Source: JACCQS01 sp050999295
GTDB lineage: Bacteria; Actinomycetota; Actinomycetes; Mycobacteriales; Geodermatophilaceae
Direction: 5' to 3'
Assembly (NCBI GenBank): GCA_050999295.1
Contig: JBPCPI010000196.1
Location: 1-21,309, forward strand
Length of the DNA stretch: 21,309 bases
Below the pieces are notes generated by a model. That model was not told the origin of the DNA, made no database searches, and saw only the letters and a program-made list of their open reading frames with translations. Below are positions 1 to 8,908 of the stretch, piece by piece. Numbering within the stretch: position 1 is the stretch's first letter; each line of letters starts with the position of its first letter. Made by a program: the position numbers and the translations under genes.

Positions 1-18
1 ACTTCGGATTGACCGCGC

Positions 19-378
19 TCAGACGTTGGGCGCCAGATTGACCCCGTGTCGCGGCTCGTACAGCCCGACCTCGGCACCGCTGGGCAGTCGAATCCTGGTG
101 CAAAAGCCGTATCCCTCGTCGGAAACCGGACCGGTCTTGACGCCTCGGGCCCGCAGATCGGCGACGGTGGTGGCGATGTCGTCACACATCAGGTGCAGGT
201 CGACGTGGGAGTCCCCGTGTTGATGGATTCCGAGTTCGGCCCGCGGCGCCTTGTAGATCAGCCACCCGTCTGAAGCCGGCCTCTCCTCGGCGTGACGCCA
301 ACCCAGGACATCGGTGAGGAAAGCTCGATCGGCCTCCGCGTCCTCGCTGTTGAACAGCAGGTGCACGCCCGTGATCAT
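19..378 (-). CDS. VOC-superfamily (glyoxalase/bleomycin-resistance fold) protein
   Basis: This 119-residue protein has the length of a single VOC domain made of two beta-alpha-beta-beta-beta modules. It opens with GVHLLFNSED and an FLTDVLGW helix, has a HVDLHLMCDD strand opening the second half, and ends with EVGLYEPRH, the usual position of a metal-ligand Glu. The family includes glyoxalases, dioxygenases and antibiotic-binding proteins, and the substrate cannot be read from sequence. The ATG is preceded by GGGAGG about a dozen bases upstream, which supports this start. It is divergent from pgi, with 62 bp between the two starts, so any link to glycolysis (for example methylglyoxal removal) is only a guess. 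Confidence 0.8.
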   Translation of the reverse strand: MITGVHLLFNSEDAEADRAFLTDVLGWRHAEERPASDGWLIYKAPRAELGIHQHGDSHVDLHLMCDDIATTVADLRARGVKTGPVSDEGYGFCTRIRLPSGAEVGLYEPRHGVNLAPNV

Positions 379-427
379 CAGTAGCAGCTACCTCCCAAAC
401 CGAGCCGCCGCGCTCGATCGAGTTCCC

Positions 428-433
428 TAGGCT
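428..433 (+). promoter_or_regulatory. Candidate -10 box of pgi (leaderless start)
   Basis: TAGGCT fits the actinobacterial TANNNT -10 pattern and is followed by exactly 7 bases and then the pgi ATG. There is no good Shine-Dalgarno sequence, which suggests transcription starting at or next to the ATG. No convincing -35 hexamer is visible. The same layout occurs at tkt. Confidence 0.4.
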
Positions 434-440
434 GAGCCTC

Positions 441-2060
441 ATGGTCGAGTCCGAAGACAACGAGAACACGTCGAAAGACATCACGTCGTCCCCCGCCTGG
501 GGGAGGCTGACGGGGCTCCCCCGACCCCCGCACTTGAGAGAGCTCTTCTCCGAAGACCCCGACCGAGCGCGGCGGTTTGTCCTGGAGGTCGCCGATCTTA
601 GGGTCGATTTCGCCAAGCAGCGCCTCGATGACGACGTACTCGCCGCGCTGATCGACGTGGCCAACGCGGCCGGCGTTGCCCAACGCCGCGATGCGATGTT
701 CGCCGGAGAGCACATCAACGTCACCGAAGATCGCCCGGTCCTGCACGTCGCCCTGCGGGCGCCGGCCGGGACGCCGATCACCGCCGACGGCACAGACGTC
801 GTCCCTGGCGTCCACGAGGTGCTCGGCCGGATGGCGGACTTCGCGACCCGGGTTCGTGAAGGCTCGTGGACGGGAGCAACCGGTCGGCGAATCCGCACAG
901 TCGTCAACATCGGGATCGGCGGGTCCGACCTCGGTCCCGCGATGGCCTACCAGGCCCTCGCCGCCTACCACCATCCGGACCTCACCGCCCGCTTCGTGTC
1001 CAATGTGGACGGCGCGGACATCCAGGGCGCCCTCGAGGGTCTTGACCCGGCTCAAACGCTGTTCGTCATCTCGTCCAAGACCTTCACCACCATCGAGACG
1101 CTGACCAATGCCCGCACGGCCCGCGCGTGGCTGGCCGAGGCTCTCGGCGAGGCGTCGGTTTCCAAGCACTTCGTGGCGGTCAGCACCAATGCCGAGAAGG
1201 TGGCCGAGTTCGGAATAGACACCGAGAACATGTTCGAGTTCTGGGAATGGGTCGGCGGACGGTACTCCGTCCAATCGGCCATCGGACTGACCCTGATGAT
1301 CTCCATCGGACCGGAGCGATTCGCGGAATTCCTGGCCGGCTCGCACGCGGTCGACGAGCACTTTCGTACCGCGCCGTTCCCAAGGAACGTACCGGTCGTG
1401 CTGGGAATGATCGGGGCGTGGAACGCGAACGTCCTCGGGTTCGACACCAAGGCGGTTCTGCCGTACGCGCAGGAGATGGCCCGGTTCCCGGCCTATCTGC
1501 AGCAGCTCGACATGGAGTCCAACGGCAAGTCCGTACGGCTCGACGGGTCGCCGGTTGCCCTGGCGACCGGCCCGATCGTGTGGGGTGAGCCGGGTACGAA
1601 CGGCCAGCACGCCTTCTACCAACTGCTGCACCAGGGCACGCGGGTCGTACCCGCGGATTTCATCGGCTTCGCCAACCCGCAGCACGACCACCGCGACCAT
1701 CACGACCTGCTGGTGGCGAATCTGATCGCCCAGACCGAGGCGCTGGCCTTCGGCAGGGAGCGACCAGGCGAACCGCATCGAAGCTTCCCCGGAAACCGGC
1801 AGTCCACCACGATCCTCGCCGCAGAACTCACCCCGGCAGTCCTCGGGCAGCTGATCGCGCTCTACGAGCACATCGTGTTCGTCCAGGGCTGCATCTGGGG
1901 CATCGACAGCTTCGACCAGTGGGGCGTGGAGCTGGGTAAGGAATTGGCCAACCGGATCACGCCTGAACTCGCCGGTGAGCAAAGTGAATCCGTGCAGCAC
2001 GATTCGTCGACGACTGCCCTCATCGGCTGGTACCGGGCGCACCGGGACGCGCCAGCGTAG
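441..2060 (+). CDS. pgi: Glucose-6-phosphate isomerase
   Basis: Cytosolic enzyme interconverting glucose-6-phosphate and fructose-6-phosphate, the branch point between glycolysis and the pentose phosphate route encoded next door. The 539 residues match the usual length of the long bacterial form (about 550). Family motifs are clear: a sugar-phosphate-binding IGIGGSDLGP near residues 155-164, GEPGTNGQHAFYQLLHQG near 382-399 with the ring-opening His, and the signature FDQWGVELGKELANRI near 491-506 with the conserved Lys. The chosen ATG begins a poorly conserved acidic leader before the conserved N-terminal helix (AWGRL). It stands alone, facing ppk2 tail to tail. The start lacks a Shine-Dalgarno sequence but has a TANNNT box 7 bases upstream. 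Confidence 0.97.
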   Translation: MVESEDNENTSKDITSSPAWGRLTGLPRPPHLRELFSEDPDRARRFVLEVADLRVDFAKQRLDDDVLAALIDVANAAGVAQRRDAMFAGEHINVTEDRPVLHVALRAPAGTPITADGTDVVPGVHEVLGRMADFATRVREGSWTGATGRRIRTVVNIGIGGSDLGPAMAYQALAAYHHPDLTARFVSNVDGADIQGALEGLDPAQTLFVISSKTFTTIETLTNARTARAWLAEALGEASVSKHFVAVSTNAEKVAEFGIDTENMFEFWEWVGGRYSVQSAIGLTLMISIGPERFAEFLAGSHAVDEHFRTAPFPRNVPVVLGMIGAWNANVLGFDTKAVLPYAQEMARFPAYLQQLDMESNGKSVRLDGSPVALATGPIVWGEPGTNGQHAFYQLLHQGTRVVPADFIGFANPQHDHRDHHDLLVANLIAQTEALAFGRERPGEPHRSFPGNRQSTTILAAELTPAVLGQLIALYEHIVFVQGCIWGIDSFDQWGVELGKELANRITPELAGEQSESVQHDSSTTALIGWYRAHRDAPA

Positions 2061-2140
2061 TTGGTTCGACGAAACCGCGTGCAGCCCAGATCGCCCGCAT
2101 CGACGGCAGAGGGTTCACCTCGATTCGGGCGGCCTGACCC

Positions 2141-2947
2141 TCAGCTGCGGGTGAAGCTCTTGGGCACAAAGGTCTGGGTCTCCATCGGCGGCCGCTCGTA
2201 GTCGCGCTCCTGCCGATCCGGCAGGACGATGTCGGTGTGCTTCGGATGCTGGTATGGCAGCAGTGAGAGCAGGTGTGACATCAAGTTGAGCCGAGCGGTC
2301 TTCTTGTCATCGGCGTCGAGGACGTACCACGGGCACTCCTCGATGTCGCTGAAGGCGAACATGGCGTCCTTGGCTTCGGCGTAGTCCACCCAGCGGGACT
2401 GTGCCTCCATGTCCATCGGGCTCAGCTTCCAACGCTTGGCCGGATTGTCGATGCGAGCCTGAAACCGACGCCGTTGTTCCTCGTCGGAGATACTGAGCCA
2501 GTACTTCACCAGCACGATGCGGTCGCGCACCAGGGCTCGTTCGAGCAGTGGACAGGTGCGGACGAATTCGAGGTACTCGGCCTCGGAACAGAAACCCATG
2601 ACCTTCTCCACGCCGGCCCGGTTGTACCAGGAGCGGTCGAACAGGACCATCTCGCCGGCGGCCGGCAGGTGGGCGAGGTAGCGCTGGAAGTACCACTGGG
2701 TCTTCTCCCGCTCGGTGGGGGCGGGCAGCGCGATCGTCCGACAGGTCCGTGGGTTCAATGCAGCGGTGATCTGCTTGATCGTGCCGCCCTTGCCTGCGGT
2801 GTCCCGACCCTCGAAGAGCACCACCAGGCGTGTCCCACTCGTCCGGATCCACTCCTGAAATGCCACCAGTTCGGTCTGTAGTCGGACCAATTCCTTCTCG
2901 TACTCCTTCTTCGACGAGATGATCGTGGCATCCTGTGACTTGGGCAT
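2141..2947 (-). CDS. ppk2: Polyphosphate kinase 2 family protein (PPK2)
   Basis: Transfers phosphate between polyphosphate and nucleotides. The single-domain PPK2 family generally makes NTP from NDP and polyphosphate. The 268-residue product has a Walker A loop GRDTAGKGGTIK at about 48-59, a Walker B-like VLFDRSWYNRAGVE at about 101-114, the FCSEAEYLEF segment after it, and a conserved KRWKLSPMD lid region. These fit a one-domain class I enzyme, but class assignment by eye is tentative. The open frame runs far upstream, but the ATG at 2947 is chosen because GGAGGAGGAA lies just before it and the PPK2 fold starts there. It lies 71 bp after ctaB on the same strand and may be co-transcribed with it. 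Confidence 0.93.
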   Translation of the reverse strand: MPKSQDATIISSKKEYEKELVRLQTELVAFQEWIRTSGTRLVVLFEGRDTAGKGGTIKQITAALNPRTCRTIALPAPTEREKTQWYFQRYLAHLPAAGEMVLFDRSWYNRAGVEKVMGFCSEAEYLEFVRTCPLLERALVRDRIVLVKYWLSISDEEQRRRFQARIDNPAKRWKLSPMDMEAQSRWVDYAEAKDAMFAFSDIEECPWYVLDADDKKTARLNLMSHLLSLLPYQHPKHTDIVLPDRQERDYERPPMETQTFVPKSFTRS

Positions 2948-3018
2948 CTGTTCCTCCTCCAGGCGGTAGTTGCCACTCTGGACCCAACGGCAGCGCAGGC
3001 CAAGGTGCGGGCGGCGGA

Positions 3019-3939
3019 TCAGCTCAGCAGGTCGAGCAGAACGTCCCCGGCCACGCCCAGGAAGACCAGCGTCAAGTAGCTGATCGAGACGTGGAACAGG
3101 CGCATCGGGCTCAACGCCGCGCCGGCTCGGGCCTGACGCGCCAGAAGGACCGCCTCCCAGATGAACCAGGCACCGGCGGCTCCAGCCAGAACCGGGTAGA
3201 TCGGCCAGGAGCCCAGCGGCCACAAGAGCATCGAGACAACCACCGTGAGAACCGTGTAGGCCACGATCTGCCTGGTGACCGACACCGTCTGCGCCACGAC
3301 CGGCAACATCGGGACATCGGCTCGCGCATAGTCCTCCCGAAATCGCATCGCCAGTGCCCAGAAGTGCGGCGGCTGCCACAAGAAGACCACCGCGAACAGC
3401 ACCCAGGCCTGCCACGACAAGTCCCCGGTGACCGCAGCCCAGCCGATCAGGACCGGAGCGGCCCCGGCCACTCCCCCGACCACCGTGCTGTGTCGTGTGC
3501 GGCGTTTGAGCCACAGCGTGTAGACGACGACGTACCAAGCGATGGCGCCCAGCGAGAGTCCGGCGGCCAATGGGGTCGTCGCCCAGGCCAGCACGGCCGT
3601 TGACACGGCGGCCAGCACGAGGCCGAAGACCAGTGCCGCCCGCGGGGTCAGGACCTGGCTCGGCAGCGGGCGACTCTGCGTGCGATGCATCAGTCCGTCG
3701 ATGTCTCGGTCGTAATAACAGTTCAGCGCGTTAGCTGCCCCGGCTGCCAGTGCGCCACCCACCAGGGTGGCCGGCACCAGCCAACCAGCCGGAAAGCGTC
3801 CGGCGGCCAGCATCATGGTGGGCAGGGTCGTGACCAGCAGAAGTTCGACGATGCGCGGCTTGGTCAGCGACAGATATGCCCGCAGGACGGTCCCGGCGGA
3901 GCGGGTCGCGATCGGGTGAGGATCAGCTACGGCCGTCAC
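3019..3939 (-). CDS. ctaB: Protoheme IX farnesyltransferase (heme o synthase)
   Basis: Integral membrane prenyltransferase that attaches a farnesyl group to protoheme IX to give heme o for terminal oxidases. The polytopic UbiA-type protein shows the first Asp-rich motif as N73-x3-D77-x3-D81 (NCYYDRDID), followed by HRTQSRPLP, and a second prenyl-diphosphate loop FREDYARADVPMLPVV. About nine hydrophobic helices follow the LSLTKPRI entry segment. The start is uncertain: no ATG precedes the domain in frame, and GTG at 3939 gives 306 residues, a normal length, but its Shine-Dalgarno sequence is weak. The frame stays open backwards through the antisense of tkt, which is not taken as coding. Head-to-head placement of ctaB with tkt is common in actinomycetes. 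Confidence 0.93.
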   Translation of the reverse strand: MTAVADPHPIATRSAGTVLRAYLSLTKPRIVELLLVTTLPTMMLAAGRFPAGWLVPATLVGGALAAGAANALNCYYDRDIDGLMHRTQSRPLPSQVLTPRAALVFGLVLAAVSTAVLAWATTPLAAGLSLGAIAWYVVVYTLWLKRRTRHSTVVGGVAGAAPVLIGWAAVTGDLSWQAWVLFAVVFLWQPPHFWALAMRFREDYARADVPMLPVVAQTVSVTRQIVAYTVLTVVVSMLLWPLGSWPIYPVLAGAAGAWFIWEAVLLARQARAGAALSPMRLFHVSISYLTLVFLGVAGDVLLDLLS

Positions 3940-4068
3940 CGAGCCGTCGCCCAAGAACGGGCGCAGCGCGGCGGATCGCAGGACACCAGATGACCTTTCC
4001 GGGGACGGACACCGAACGGTCAACTCTAGCCCGCGAGCACCTTCCGTTCCCGGGCTAGGGTTCCTGCC
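3940..4068. promoter_or_regulatory. Divergent ctaB / tkt promoter region
   Basis: This 129 bp segment separates two divergent starts and must hold promoters for both. On the plus strand TAGGGT (4056-4061) sits exactly 7 bases before the tkt ATG with no Shine-Dalgarno sequence, as in pgi, suggesting a leaderless tkt message. On the minus strand a TTGACC (4018-4023) could be a -35 for ctaB, but no good -10 follows at 16-18 bp. No riboswitch-like structure was recognised. Confidence 0.45.
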
Positions 4069-6168
4069 ATGAGCGAGAACACCTCCGCCCGCACACAGAC
4101 CCTGCCCGACGGTTGGGGCGAACTCGATCGCCGGGCGATCGACACCGCTCGCGTCCTGGCGATGGACGCCGTGCAGAAGACCGGGAACGGGCATCCGGGT
4201 ACGGCGATGAGCATGGCGCCGGTGGCCTACCTGCTCTTCCAGAAGTACCTTCGCCACGATCCGACCGACGAGGAGTGGCCGGCTCGGGACCGCTTCATCC
4301 TCTCGATGGGCCACTCCAGCCTGACGCTCTACATCCAGTTGTACTACTCCGGGTACGGCCTGGAACTGCCCGACCTGGAAGCGCTGCGGACCTGGGGCTC
4401 CTTGACCCCCGGTCACCCCGAGCATCGGCACACCCGCGGGGTGGAGGTCACCACCGGGCCCCTCGGCCAGGGCTTGGGCAACGCCGTCGGAATGGCGATG
4501 GCCGCTCGCCGCGAGCGCGGGCTCTTCGATCCTGATGCTGATCCCGGAACGAGCCCCTTCGACCACATGGTCTGGACCTTGGCTTCGGACGGGGACATGG
4601 AGGAGGGCATCACCTCGGAGGCGTCTTCGCTGGCCGGGCATCAACAACTGGGCAACCTGGTGGTGATCTACGACCGGAACAAGATCTCGATCGAGGACGA
4701 CACGGGGATCGCCCTGTCCGAGGACACGCCCAAGCGGTACGAAGCCTACGGCTGGCATGTCCAGGTCGTGGCCGACAGCGAGGACGTCGCGGCGCTGGAC
4801 AAGGCTTTCGCGGCCGCGGTGGCCGAAACGGCCAGGCCCTCCTTTATCGTCGTCGACAGCATCATCGCCTGGCCGGCTCCCAACGCTCAGAACACCGGAC
4901 CGGCGCACGGCAGCGCCCTGGGCGAGGACGAAGTCAAGGCGACCAAGAAGGTCCTGGGTTTTGATCCGGACAAGACCTTCGATGTTGCCGACGAGGTCAT
5001 CGCCCATGCCCGCAAGGTCGTGCAACGCGGTGCCGAGGCCAGGGCGCAGTGGCAGACGACCTTCGACGCCTGGGAGCAGGCCAACCCCAAGCAGGCAGAA
5101 CTGCACACCCGGATGGCTGAGCATCGCCTGCCCGATGGCTGGGCCGACGCTCTGCCGGTCTTCGAGGCCGACGAAGCGGGTATGGCGACCCGCAAGGCCT
5201 CCGGTCAGGTCCTAGCCGCCCTCGCTCCTGGTCTGCCCGAACTGTGGGGTGGCTCGGCGGATCTTGCCGAGTCCAACAACACGTCGATGAAGGGCGAGGC
5301 GTCCTTCATTCCCACCGAGCACCAGACCAAGGAGTGGACCGGCGGTCCGTACGGGCGGACGCTGCACTTCGGCATCCGCGAGCACGCAATGGGCGCGATC
5401 ATGAACGGGATCGCCCTGCACGGCGGAACGCGGGTCTACGGCGGCACGTTCCTGGTCTTCTCCGACTACATGCGCCCCTCCGTGCGGCTGGCGGCGATCA
5501 TGCACCTTGCAGTCATCTATGTCTGGACGCACGACTCGATCGGCCTCGGCGAGGACGGTCCGACCCACCAGCCGGTCGAGCACCTGGCCGCCCTGCGGGC
5601 GATCCCTGGCCTGGACGTCGTACGACCCGGTGATGCCAACGAGACGGCGGTGGCCTGGCGCACGGTGCTGGAGAAGACCAACCGGCCGGCGGGCCTGTGC
5701 CTGTCCCGGCAGAACCTGCCCGTTCTGGACCGAGAGACCTACGAATCGGCCGAGGGGACCGCTCGCGGCGCTTACGTGCTCGCCGACACCGAGGGCACCC
5801 CAGACGTGATCCTCGTGGCAACCGGGAGCGAACTCACCCTCGCGGTGGCCGCTCGTGCGGTGCTGGAAGGCGAGGACATCGCGGCCCGGGTGGTCTCCAT
5901 GCCCTGCCGGGAGTGGTTCGACGAGCAGGACCAGGGTTACCGGGACAGTGTGCTACCGCCTTCGGTACGCGCCCGGGTCAGCGTGGAAGCCGGCGTGGCT
6001 CAGGGCTGGCGGGAGATCGTCGGCGATGCCGGTCGCTGCGTCTCGTTGGAGCACTTCGGCGCCAGTGCTGCCGCGGATGTGCTCTTCAAGGAGTTCGGCT
6101 TCACCCCGGAGGCAGTAGTTTCCGCCGCCCGGGAGAGCATGACCGCGGCCGCGCAGGGGAACGGTTGA
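4069..6168 (+). CDS. tkt: Transketolase
   Basis: Thiamine-diphosphate enzyme moving two-carbon ketol units between sugar phosphates in the non-oxidative pentose phosphate pathway. The 699 residues match the full-length bacterial enzyme with its three domains. Visible landmarks are GNGHPGTAMSMAP with His42, GPLGQGLGNAVGMA, the ThDP/metal motif SDGDMEEG (173-180), YDRNKISIEDD, the pyrimidine-domain GIREHAMG with the proton-relay Glu438, and THDSIGLGEDGPTHQPVEH. It is the first gene of the tkt-tal-zwf-opcA-pgl operon, and tal follows after 33 bp. The start lacks a ribosome-binding site and has a TANNNT box 7 bases upstream. Confidence 0.98.
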   Translation: MSENTSARTQTLPDGWGELDRRAIDTARVLAMDAVQKTGNGHPGTAMSMAPVAYLLFQKYLRHDPTDEEWPARDRFILSMGHSSLTLYIQLYYSGYGLELPDLEALRTWGSLTPGHPEHRHTRGVEVTTGPLGQGLGNAVGMAMAARRERGLFDPDADPGTSPFDHMVWTLASDGDMEEGITSEASSLAGHQQLGNLVVIYDRNKISIEDDTGIALSEDTPKRYEAYGWHVQVVADSEDVAALDKAFAAAVAETARPSFIVVDSIIAWPAPNAQNTGPAHGSALGEDEVKATKKVLGFDPDKTFDVADEVIAHARKVVQRGAEARAQWQTTFDAWEQANPKQAELHTRMAEHRLPDGWADALPVFEADEAGMATRKASGQVLAALAPGLPELWGGSADLAESNNTSMKGEASFIPTEHQTKEWTGGPYGRTLHFGIREHAMGAIMNGIALHGGTRVYGGTFLVFSDYMRPSVRLAAIMHLAVIYVWTHDSIGLGEDGPTHQPVEHLAALRAIPGLDVVRPGDANETAVAWRTVLEKTNRPAGLCLSRQNLPVLDRETYESAEGTARGAYVLADTEGTPDVILVATGSELTLAVAARAVLEGEDIAARVVSMPCREWFDEQDQGYRDSVLPPSVRARVSVEAGVAQGWREIVGDAGRCVSLEHFGASAAADVLFKEFGFTPEAVVSAARESMTAAAQGNG

Positions 6169-6201
6169 ACCAGGCGCACACTCTTCGTTACAGGAGCTCT
6201 C

Positions 6202-7308
6202 ATGACACAGAATCCCCGACTGGCCGAGCTGAGCGCGCACGGAGTCTCCGTGTGGCTGGACGACCTGTCCCGTGATCGGATCAATAGCGGCGGGCTGGCC
6301 GCGCTGATCGAGGAACGCAGCGTCGTCGGGATCACCACCAACCCGACGATCTTCGGCGCAGCGATCAGCGGCTTTGACATCTACAACGACCAGGTGGCCG
6401 ATCTGTCCAAACGAGGGATCGGCATCGACGAGGCGCTGCGCATGATCACCGCCTACGACGTACGGGCAGCCTGCGACGTCCTGGCCGAGACCGCGCGGCG
6501 CACCGGTCGAGACGGCCGGGTCTCCCTCGAGGTCGACCCACGGCTGGCCTTCGACACCGAGGCCACCTTCGGCGAGGCGACATCCCTGTGGTGGCTGGTC
6601 GATCGCCCGAACCTGTTCATCAAGATCCCGGCCACCGAAGCGGGCCTGCCCGCCATCACCGACACGATCGCCGACGGGGTCAGTGTCAACGTGACGCTGA
6701 TCTTCAGCATCGAGCGCTACAAGTTGGTCATGGACGCCTACCTCAGCGGTCTGGAGCGGCGGGCGCAGGCTGAGGACTTCGCCGGGTTTGACGGTCTGGA
6801 GTCGGTTGCTTCCTTCTTCGTCTCTCGGGTCGACACCGAGATCGACAAGCGTCTGGCCGCGGCGGGGGCGGAGGTTGCCCTGCAGGGAAAGGCAGCCGTG
6901 GCCAACGCCGTACTCGCCTACCAGGCCTACGAGGACGTCATCGCGAGCGCTCGCTGGCAGGCCCTGGCCGCCAAGGGTGCCAACGTGCAACGTCCGTTGT
7001 GGGCGTCCACCGGCACCAAGAACAAGGCTTATCCCGACACGCTCTATGTCAGCCGGTTGGTCGCCCCGGACACGGTCAACACCATGCCTGAAGCGACCCT
7101 GCAGGCCTACGCTGATCACGGGGAGATCGGCACACCTGTCCAGGACCAGTACGAGTGGGCGGCCACGGTTATGGACCAGATCCGTGCCGCTGGGGTGGAT
7201 ATGGACGACACCTTCAAGACTCTGGAGACCGAGGGCGTGGACAAGTTCAAGGCCTCTTGGGATGAACTCATGACCTCCGTCAGTGACGAGCTCAAGAGGG
7301 TCGGCTAG
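6202..7308 (+). CDS. tal: Transaldolase
   Basis: Transfers a dihydroxyacetone unit from sedoheptulose-7-phosphate to glyceraldehyde-3-phosphate through a Schiff-base lysine. The 368-residue protein is of the long actinobacterial and cyanobacterial type. It contains TNPTIF (46-51), the active-site segment NLFIKIPATEAG with the likely catalytic Lys141, VNVTLIFS and WASTGTKNKAYPDTLYV. AGGAG six bases before the ATG supports the start. It is followed by zwf after only 4 bp, so the two are translationally close. Confidence 0.98.
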   Translation: MTQNPRLAELSAHGVSVWLDDLSRDRINSGGLAALIEERSVVGITTNPTIFGAAISGFDIYNDQVADLSKRGIGIDEALRMITAYDVRAACDVLAETARRTGRDGRVSLEVDPRLAFDTEATFGEATSLWWLVDRPNLFIKIPATEAGLPAITDTIADGVSVNVTLIFSIERYKLVMDAYLSGLERRAQAEDFAGFDGLESVASFFVSRVDTEIDKRLAAAGAEVALQGKAAVANAVLAYQAYEDVIASARWQALAAKGANVQRPLWASTGTKNKAYPDTLYVSRLVAPDTVNTMPEATLQAYADHGEIGTPVQDQYEWAATVMDQIRAAGVDMDDTFKTLETEGVDKFKASWDELMTSVSDELKRVG

Positions 7309-7312
7309 CTGC

Positions 7313-8908
7313 ATGGCCGCAGACACCGCGGGATCAAAGCGGGGGGCCAAGGGAGCGAGGGCCAAGCCGACGCAGCAACGCCCTGGTAACCCGCTGCGGG
7401 ACAATGCCGATCGGCGGTTACCGCGGATCCCGGCCCCCTGCGCGTTGGTCGTCTTCGGCATCACCGGTGACCTGGCCCAGAAGAAGCTGTTACCCGCGGT
7501 CTACGACCTGGCCAATCGAGGACTCCTGCCGACCAGCTTCGTGCTGCTCGGCTTCGCCCGCCGGGACTGGGGCGACGGAGAGTTCATCGAACTGGCGCAC
7601 GACGCCGCCAAGGAGCATGCCCGAACCCCGTGGCGCGAGGACGTCTGGAAACGGCTGGCCGCGGCCTGCAAGTTCGTGCCCGGCGCATTCGATGACGACA
7701 ACGCCTTCGACACACTCGCCAAGACCTTGCTGGAATTAGAGGAATCGCACGGCGTGGCGGGCAACGCCGCCTTCTACCTGTCGATCCCACCGGACTCCTT
7801 CCCGGTGGTGCTCAAGCAGATGCAGCGCACCGGGATGGCCGACAACGTCGATGACTCGATCACCGGCTACTGGCGTCGCGTGGTGGTGGAGAAGCCCTTC
7901 GGTCACGATCTGCCCTCGAGCCGGGAGCTCAACGAGCTGGTCGACTCGGTGTTCACTCCCCAGGACGTGTTCCGGATCGACCACTATCTGGGCAAGGAGA
8001 CCGTCCAGAATCTGCTCGCGCTGCGCTTCGCGAACACGTTGTTCGAGCCGCTGTGGAACTCCCATCACGTCGACTCGGTGCAGCTGACGATGGCCGAGGA
8101 TGTGGGCATCGGGTCACGGGCGAACTTCTACGACGCGACCGGCACCGCCCGCGACGTCGTACAGAACCACATCCTGCAACTGCTGGCGCTCACCGCGATG
8201 GAGGAGCCGGTCGAGTACACCCCCGAGGCGATTCGGGTGGAGAAGCTCAAAGTCCTGCGGGCGATCACGTTGCCCGAGGATCTGTCCCGCTACGCGATCC
8301 GCGGCCAGTACAGCCAGGGTTGGCTCGCCGGGCAGCGGGTTCCCGGGTACACCCAGGAGGACAAGGTTCCCGACGACTCGAAGACCGAGACCTACGTCGC
8401 GCTCCGATTGGGAGTGCAGACCCGACGGTGGGCCGGCGTCCCGTTCTACCTGCGGGCCGGCAAACGGTTGCCGCGCCGAGTCACCGAGATCGCCCTGACC
8501 TTCCGGCGGGCTCCGCACGTTCCCTTCACCGCGAGCGACACCGAATCCCTGGGCCAGAACCAGTTGGTCGTGCGGGTACAACCCGACGAGGGAGTGACGC
8601 TGAAGTTCGGGTCCAAGGTCCCGGGCACCGTGATGGAGGTGCGTGATGTGGCGATGGATTTCCTGTACGGGACAGCATTCACCGAAGCCAGCCCCGAAGC
8701 CTACGAGCGCCTGCTGCTCGACGTGCTGATCGGCGATGCCACGCTGTTTCCCCGGCATCAGGAGGTCGAGGCGTCCTGGGCGGTCATCGACCCGCTCGAG
8801 GAGTTCTGGGCCGGGCAGGAGCCGGCGCGCTATCGCGCCGGCGAATGGGGGCCACCCGAAGCCGACGAGATGCTCGCCTCCGACGGTCGGGTCTGGAGGC
8901 GGCCGTGA
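7313..8908 (+). CDS. zwf: Glucose-6-phosphate 1-dehydrogenase
   Basis: Oxidises glucose-6-phosphate to 6-phosphogluconolactone with NADP, the entry to the oxidative pentose phosphate pathway. The 531-residue product has a dinucleotide-binding VVFGITGDLAQKKLLPA (Gly49 onward), the substrate motif EKPFGHD (193-199) and the catalytic RIDHYLGKET (221-230, with the general-base His). The frame is open from 7283, inside tal, but the ATG at 7313 just after the tal stop gives the normal operon spacing. AAGAGGG within the tal end is the probable ribosome-binding site. The first 40 residues, rich in Lys, Arg and Gly, are an unconserved leader. The neighbouring OpcA is the known partner of actinobacterial Zwf. 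Confidence 0.98.
   Translation: MAADTAGSKRGAKGARAKPTQQRPGNPLRDNADRRLPRIPAPCALVVFGITGDLAQKKLLPAVYDLANRGLLPTSFVLLGFARRDWGDGEFIELAHDAAKEHARTPWREDVWKRLAAACKFVPGAFDDDNAFDTLAKTLLELEESHGVAGNAAFYLSIPPDSFPVVLKQMQRTGMADNVDDSITGYWRRVVVEKPFGHDLPSSRELNELVDSVFTPQDVFRIDHYLGKETVQNLLALRFANTLFEPLWNSHHVDSVQLTMAEDVGIGSRANFYDATGTARDVVQNHILQLLALTAMEEPVEYTPEAIRVEKLKVLRAITLPEDLSRYAIRGQYSQGWLAGQRVPGYTQEDKVPDDSKTETYVALRLGVQTRRWAGVPFYLRAGKRLPRRVTEIALTFRRAPHVPFTASDTESLGQNQLVVRVQPDEGVTLKFGSKVPGTVMEVRDVAMDFLYGTAFTEASPEAYERLLLDVLIGDATLFPRHQEVEASWAVIDPLEEFWAGQEPARYRAGEWGPPEADEMLASDGRVWRRP

Noticed and set aside
378..2042. 554-codon minus-strand ORF opposite pgi
   Set aside because: It lies wholly antisense to an unmistakable pgi, has no domain I recognise, is Arg/Gly/Asp-rich as expected from GC-rich codon shadows, and would overlap the start of the VOC gene.
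2948..3538. Upstream extension of ppk2 into ctaB
   Set aside because: A textbook Shine-Dalgarno sequence and the PPK2 N-terminus both point to the ATG at 2947; the extension is antisense-like Gly/Arg-rich sequence within ctaB.
3940..5124. Long N-terminal extension of ctaB running antisense into tkt
   Set aside because: The extra 395 residues are antisense to conserved transketolase sequence and unlike any UbiA protein. The membrane domain begins just after the GTG at 3939.
5953..7464. 503-codon minus-strand ORF opposite tkt-tal-zwf
   Set aside because: It spans three well-defined genes on the other strand, has no recognisable motifs and no ribosome-binding site; a codon-bias shadow.
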